64,000 nucleotides of DNA, taken from Paludibacter sp. GTDB taxonomy: Bacteria > Bacteroidota > Bacteroidia > Bacteroidales > Paludibacteraceae. The position numbers and the translations under genes are program-made. The stretch covers positions 62,001 to 126,000 of the forward strand of contig JAQTTH010000001.1 in the NCBI GenBank assembly GCA_028710895.1, given 5' to 3'. Below are positions 59,005 to 64,000 of this stretch, piece after piece (positions within the stretch are counted from its first letter, which is position 1; each line of letters opens with the position of its first letter). A model generated the notes under the pieces. The model saw only the letters and a list, made by a program, of their open reading frames with translations. It made no database searches and was not told where the DNA came from.

Positions 59005-62000
59005 TTAACGTGTCAACATAAATTTGAAGCTTACTCCAAAGTTTGATGATGATACGGGATACGATGAAGAAATAAGGGGTGTACTTGCCTGACGATCATA
59101 GAACAGTTGTATGTTTACTTTCGAACTAAATACGTAGTCGGCAATAATTTTAAGCGAGAACACTTTATTTCCACTCGATGCCTGAGTAATGTTTTCCTGC
59201 ACCTTGCGTAAAAGGGTTTTAATATCTTTATACGATAAGTCGGCACTTAGTTTCAGGTCATTCTTCACCTTGGTTTGCTGATCCGATTTAAGTTTCAGAA
59301 TTACATCAAAGTCTTTCAACAAATATCCCATTCCCACAACAAACTCATCTGAAGTCGATTCAATCAGTTGTGTGCTTGAAAGATTCAATGCCAGGTTGCG
59401 TTGTTTTCGGTATTCAAGTTTACCGGTCATACTGTTTTTAAGTGCCACATTTACCCCAATAAGCGGGCTAAATTGCTCGTTAATGGAAACATCAGAAATG
59501 TCATAAGGCGACGAAGGCAATGCATTACCTGCATTCTGAACATCACTCACATATCCAAAAGCATTATTCTCACTCATGGCAACCCAGGTTGAATAGGATG
59601 TATATGAGCCAATGCTGTATCGGCAAGTATATGCATGCGTCAAACTAACTGATTTAAACTTATCTTTAATCCAGCCAATGTTTGATAAACCATCGTAACT
59701 AATACGCCAGTTAGGCAAAATACTCAAGAAAGATAAAAACGGATTTGTATCAACCGTGTTTATATCCCGTCCGGTATAAGCTGCCAGGAACGAAGGAATA
59801 AGCACATCGGCTGAATTTAAATCAAAGCTTCCATTAGCTGCATTGTATGGAATTTCTCCTTTATAACCTAAACCATTTGCTTTTAAAAAGCCTGCTTCTG
59901 GATAATTTGTATTTACATATTTCGCATCCAATCTATTTTTAATTACCTGACGGTTTGCTAATAATTTATCAAACAACACTGACGAATAATTTTGATTAGC
60001 TGTGCCAATTGGTTTAAACGCTGTACCCAAAGCCATCAAGGTAATGTTATAACTTCCAGTATAGGTAGTTGGCATTACTCCATTATTCTTATACGCAAAC
60101 ATATATAGTATTGATGTATTTTTAGCTTCATAGCGTTTGGCGTTCAAATCGATTTTGAAACCTGCAAATGGTTCAAGCGAAACTTTCACATCCAAATCGG
60201 AGGTAAAGGCAGAAGTAGCCGGAGTTACAATTGAATCACTTTCATATAACCAATTATTAGTTAGCGAATTTTCAATCACACTCTTATCAATAAGTCCAAA
60301 AGTGAATGCATAACCAGGAGCATATACACCATTAACTGATTGTTGCCCTAAAAATCCTGCCTGCGGTTTAAAGCCCGGCAACACCATACTGTTCGACTCA
60401 CGATAAGTAATAGAAGCACGACGAACAAGCATCAATGCACGAACAGCAAAATCAACAGTTGCCCGTGCTGGACTTTGAACATTCGGATCCTGACTTACAA
60501 GAGTCAGCAAAATACTATCCGCTTTCAAAGGCGGTGTTATTTCAATCGTGGTAGCATTCTTAACCTTATAGCTCAGTGCAACCGGATTACCTTGCTTGTC
60601 AACCGCTGTAAATCTGAATTTATCACTGCCAAGTCGATGATTTATAGTCAGTAACTTGCCTTTCTCCAGATTAACCTGTTGAGTATAGGTTTTCGACTGA
60701 AATTTCTGTTTATTTGGATTAGCCAATTGACTTGTACGCGTAGTCACATCCTTCAGGAACTTTGATTTGCTGTATAAGCTTTCAAAATTGAACTGACCAT
60801 CAGCTTGCCAGGCACCGGTACTTTTGGCAATATTGCCGATATCCGAACCACCCTGTATTTTGGCCATTCGGTCCCATTTATAATCCGAGTTATAGGATGC
60901 ATTGGCGTTAATCCAATCGAAAAGTGGAATTTTATTGATAGGCAACGTCCACGAAGCAGTGAATACCTGTTGATAGGTATAGGGCGTACCAAGCTTTTTG
61001 ATATTCGACCAAACTGTGTCGCGCCATTGTTCGTAATGACCTCTATCAATTTCAGGAGGAGTCAAATTATCACCTTCACTAATGTTTGAATTCATTGCCG
61101 TTTGGAATGAAAACTTAATTGCTTTGGTCAAATCGTATTTAATATCGAACTGACGGTTCCACATAAAATCCTTACTAAAAGTCAAATCCATTGGGTTTAC
61201 ACCCGTAGATGTTGCATTTAAGTCACGTAATTTTACCTGCGAGAACCGCCTGTCCATATTCGTATTGAAACTAACAGAAAGAGGCATGTAGTTCAGATTA
61301 AAATCCTTGATGATTTTAAACAAGGGTTTGTCTAAGGCTTTAACGCTTTTGAATGGTTCAAATGGTTGAGGGTTAAACGAAAAACTATAATTTACCGAAG
61401 CACGCTCATCTTTCGAAAAATTTCGTTCAATTTCAGCACTGTGCTGGTTGGTTTCATTCAACGCATAAGCAAAAGTGACATTGGCCGGGTCGTAGAATTG
61501 CGGATTCTTACTTTTTATGTTCACCTTGGCACCCGATATGTTGAAACTTTTCGTTGTATTTACAGTTTGCGAAACCAACTTCAAGGTGTCCTTAGCTGCC
61601 TGACTTACCTCAGCATTGAGAGCATTCGACAGCAATACATCCTGATCGAGCGGATTATATTTCGGCGACAGGGTTTCGTTTGTGTACGAGAAATAGGCCG
61701 GAATCTGCAATTTAACTTGTTGAGGCAAGAACCGACCTAACTCAAGTGCAGTGGAGAAATTCATTTGATACAAATCATCTTTTCTCCTGTTAGTTACATT
61801 GCTTTCGATACTTCCATAACCTGCCGTTTCAATTCTGCCGGCAAAATTGATTGTACCCAAATCGGAAAGACCAACAGCCAAATTACCCATGGCTGCCCAT
61901 CCGCCTGACTCGTCGAACTGAGACATACGAAGTTCATTCACCCAAATTTCTCCCGATTTTGGTTCATTCGTTCTGTCTTTCCCACTGTTTCGGACACCAA

Positions 62001-64000
62001 TCATAATAGTTGAAACATCCGAAATAGATGGATTACCAACTATCGAAATTTTATTCAAATTGTCGTACACAACATAAGGTTGTGAGTTTGAAACGGTGCT
62101 CAGTTTACTCTGACGATCTTTATTTCGGGCTAATTTTGCATTAGTAAGTACTTCGAATGGAAAATCAAATTTATTCTCAGGATACCACACAATATTCCGA
62201 TCGGTGTTACTTTCGGGATTGTATAATCCGGCAGGAGTAATCTTCAACGGTATTTCATACTCGTAATAGTTGTTTACCATATCCGAACCAATACGTACGA
62301 AACAGGTCAATTCGCCATCATTCAGACTACGATTATCTGCAGCCATTTTTTCGGCGTGAACAAACATTTGCAGGCGTTTATACTGACGCATATCATAAGC
62401 CGTATTTTTGTAAACACCACGCGCATCATTTGTTGCCAAATCGGTTACACGTAAAACCATCGATTGCTCGTTCAGCTGCAATAATTGTTGTTGACCCGGG
62501 TCAACTTCGCGGGTAACGCCCGGAGGCAACACATAATTTACAGGCGATTTACTTGCATTCTCTTCGATATTCACAGCCTGTACATCAAGGCTTGCAGTTG
62601 TCGTTGGGAGTGTACTTCCCTGATATAGAATCTTATTAAACTTCCGCCATTCACCACGTACCAAATCGAGCGTTGCCAAACGAAGATGAGCTTCTTTCTC
62701 AAATCCAGTGAGGAACATTCTGATAAAACGGATAGATTTAAAATTTCGAATACCTCCAATTGGATCGAGATTTTCACGAATCGGAATCTTAAACTGATAC
62801 CAGTTCACTTTTTCGGTTTTACCATTTTTGAGATTTACGTTCGCTTCAACTTTGTCTGTAATAAAATTTGATCCGATTGACATGGCATTCGGGTCAATCT
62901 TTACACGGTATTGATAATACTTTTCATATTCATTCAGCGTATTATCACCATTTATATCTTCATTGTCGGGCAACGAAGTGGCATTGGTTGTATATTGTTC
63001 GCTTACATTGGTTGCGTCTGGCGAATTTCCTTCGGTACCATTGTAATGTTTGTAACGTTGTAAAATTGTCAGTTTTTGCTCATCGTAGTCGGTGCCACGA
63101 TAAAAATGATAATTATCGCCCGCGGGGTCTTTCAATGGCGAAAATTGGTCAGCATTCATTTTATCAAGTTCGGTAGATGGCATTTTATTTTTGACCCCAT
63201 TGAGGTAGTCGCCATATGCCGGGTAGCTAAACTCCTTGTCGTTTGGTAATCCATCCAAACCAACATCCTGATTTTTGCGATCGCCGGAAAATGCTGTGAC
63301 TGTAGATTGAGTCTTAGGTACACGTCCCCAAACTGTTGCATCCGTTTTTGTTTCATCACCGTCAATAGGCAATCCGTGTTCAAACGATTTTTTACCATCT
63401 TTCAGAACATCTTCGCTAATATCACCCAAGTTGAAATATAATTCTCCTTTTTCATCCGATTTCATACCACCATTTACAAACGGATCCATCATCCAAAATT
63501 CAATGTATTCGATATTGGATGCATCAAAGTCAGTAGCATCAAGTTTCCTCATTATACCTCCCCAGCGACCTTTCGGATTTGTCAACGTACCATCAGCGTT
63601 CATTCCAGCCACATCCAGGTTGTATGGACCACGCTCAGTTGGATAGTACGACAAGTTCATAATCGTCATACGGGGCGATTTATTTACCTCAATTTGTTTG
63701 TTTGGGAAAATCTCGGTTTCAAGTACCTCTCTGGTCAGGTTGTTTGATAAAGCATCCAAATCGGTTCGGATGTACGTTGGATTGGATTTTGTGTCTTTGT
63801 TGTTGAACAATGGATCTACATAATACCAGGCTAGCAAAGCACGGTTTTTACCATAACTAACATCGTTACTTCTTACTCCTTCCGAAAATTTGCCGGTAGG
63901 CGTTGAAGCCAGATACCAGTTTATCGGATAATGAATATCAATGGTAGTTTTGGTCGATTCAAAATCGTCGATATATGCCAATCCATCTTTGCTTACAACG
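59005..64000 (-). CDS. sprA: Type IX secretion translocon protein SprA (C-terminal part; cut by window edge)
   Basis: SprA (Sov in Porphyromonas) is the giant outer-membrane barrel through which type IX cargo passes. About 1665 residues are visible; the frame stays open to the window edge, so the N-terminus lies outside. The sequence near the edge, 'GLAYIDDFESTKTTID', and the C-terminal 'NRNLALNLSSTQLIESTSDEF' followed by 'VGMGYLLKDFDVILKL' are SprA signatures. Long beta-strand repeats with alternating polarity fill the C-terminal half. Its presence explains the cargo domains of the proteins at 16047-17372 and 33177-37424. Confidence 0.93.
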   Translation of the reverse strand, partial: VVSKDGLAYIDDFESTKTTIDIHYPINWYLASTPTGKFSEGVRSNDVSYGKNRALLAWYYVDPLFNNKDTKSNPTYIRTDLDALSNNLTREVLETEIFPNKQIEVNKSPRMTIMNLSYYPTERGPYNLDVAGMNADGTLTNPKGRWGGIMRKLDATDFDASNIEYIEFWMMDPFVNGGMKSDEKGELYFNLGDISEDVLKDGKKSFEHGLPIDGDETKTDATVWGRVPKTQSTVTAFSGDRKNQDVGLDGLPNDKEFSYPAYGDYLNGVKNKMPSTELDKMNADQFSPLKDPAGDNYHFYRGTDYDEQKLTILQRYKHYNGTEGNSPDATNVSEQYTTNATSLPDNEDINGDNTLNEYEKYYQYRVKIDPNAMSIGSNFITDKVEANVNLKNGKTEKVNWYQFKIPIRENLDPIGGIRNFKSIRFIRMFLTGFEKEAHLRLATLDLVRGEWRKFNKILYQGSTLPTTTASLDVQAVNIEENASKSPVNYVLPPGVTREVDPGQQQLLQLNEQSMVLRVTDLATNDARGVYKNTAYDMRQYKRLQMFVHAEKMAADNRSLNDGELTCFVRIGSDMVNNYYEYEIPLKITPAGLYNPESNTDRNIVWYPENKFDFPFEVLTNAKLARNKDRQSKLSTVSNSQPYVVYDNLNKISIVGNPSISDVSTIMIGVRNSGKDRTNEPKSGEIWVNELRMSQFDESGGWAAMGNLAVGLSDLGTINFAGRIETAGYGSIESNVTNRRKDDLYQMNFSTALELGRFLPQQVKLQIPAYFSYTNETLSPKYNPLDQDVLLSNALNAEVSQAAKDTLKLVSQTVNTTKSFNISGAKVNIKSKNPQFYDPANVTFAYALNETNQHSAEIERNFSKDERASVNYSFSFNPQPFEPFKSVKALDKPLFKIIKDFNLNYMPLSVSFNTNMDRRFSQVKLRDLNATSTGVNPMDLTFSKDFMWNRQFDIKYDLTKAIKFSFQTAMNSNISEGDNLTPPEIDRGHYEQWRDTVWSNIKKLGTPYTYQQVFTASWTLPINKIPLFDWINANASYNSDYKWDRMAKIQGGSDIGNIAKSTGAWQADGQFNFESLYSKSKFLKDVTTRTSQLANPNKQKFQSKTYTQQVNLEKGKLLTINHRLGSDKFRFTAVDKQGNPVALSYKVKNATTIEITPPLKADSILLTLVSQDPNVQSPARATVDFAVRALMLVRRASITYRESNSMVLPGFKPQAGFLGQQSVNGVYAPGYAFTFGLIDKSVIENSLTNNWLYESDSIVTPATSAFTSDLDVKVSLEPFAGFKIDLNAKRYEAKNTSILYMFAYKNNGVMPTTYTGSYNITLMALGTAFKPIGTANQNYSSVLFDKLLANRQVIKNRLDAKYVNTNYPEAGFLKANGLGYKGEIPYNAANGSFDLNSADVLIPSFLAAYTGRDINTVDTNPFLSFLSILPNWRISYDGLSNIGWIKDKFKSVSLTHAYTCRYSIGSYTSYSTWVAMSENNAFGYVSDVQNAGNALPSSPYDISDVSINEQFSPLIGVNVALKNSMTGKLEYRKQRNLALNLSSTQLIESTSDEFVVGMGYLLKDFDVILKLKSDQQTKVKNDLKLSADLSYKDIKTLLRKVQENITQASSGNKVFSLKIIADYVFSSKVNIQLFYDRQASTPLISSSYPVSSSNFGVSFKFMLTR

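Overview
The window comes from a Bacteroidota chromosome, most likely a member of Bacteroidales; a Paludibacter or Dysgonomonas relative is a guess. Four things point there: Bacteroidota-type promoters (TTTG, about 19-20 bp, TAnnTTTG) without clear Shine-Dalgarno sites; two secreted proteins with type IX secretion C-terminal domains; a SprA translocon gene at the right edge; and family signatures such as GSCFA and DUF4251. I found no rRNA, tRNA, CRISPR array, transposase or integrase.

Region 1 (1-13.3 kb) is a hexuronate (galacturonate/glucuronate) utilisation locus. On the minus strand, reading away from a divergent control region at 7934-8283, lie a LacI-type regulator, a UxaE-type tagaturonate epimerase, an SDR (probable fructuronate reductase), a PfkB sugar kinase, a LarA-type nickel racemase/epimerase, a four-helix-bundle protein gene, pdxB and the 5' end of gnd. 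On the plus strand lie uxaC and then a kdgK-kdgA-MFS transporter operon with a clear promoter and a palindromic operator candidate. No mannonate dehydratase (UxuA) is present. Because LarA relatives include D-gluconate 2-epimerases, and gluconate and mannonate are C2 epimers, the left arm could carry mannonate to gluconate, 6-phosphogluconate and ribulose 5-phosphate. This is a hypothesis. Several gaps in the locus hold a dispersed 19-bp repeat and other inverted repeats.

Region 2 (13.3-33 kb) is mostly ordinary chromosome: an M61 peptidase, a type IX cargo protein, a beta-barrel protein, GSCFA, a Cys/Lys-rich small exported protein, YnfA, a DUF3298 lipoprotein, a nitroreductase, a DUF2520/UbiA/Maf group, a CDF-like and an Nramp metal transporter, a lone winged-helix regulator, two tandem APC permeases, and purT. 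A 176-bp element with perfect 25-bp terminal inverted repeats sits at 31267-31442.

Region 3 (33-45.4 kb) begins with a large secreted alpha-L-rhamnosidase (GH78, type IX cargo), which fits pectin use together with region 1. It then enters an AT-rich accessory stretch: a 21-bp tandem array of 16 contiguous units, an orphan caspase-like protein, two orphan lipoproteins and an NmrA-like protein. The caspase and lipoprotein genes are each followed by a diverged copy of one structured intergenic repeat, which looks like a cassette array. DUF2130 and methyltransferase genes and a REP-like repeat cluster follow.

Region 4 (45.4-64 kb) holds a carboxyltransferase of the pyruvate carboxylase B / oxaloacetate decarboxylase alpha type with a C-terminal domain lacking the biotinyl lysine motif, a GH13 amylase, lipoproteins, tpx, an exonuclease, a nitronate monooxygenase-like protein, a CBM9-like protein, dnaJ and grpE, dsbD, and the C-terminal part of sprA, which runs off the window.
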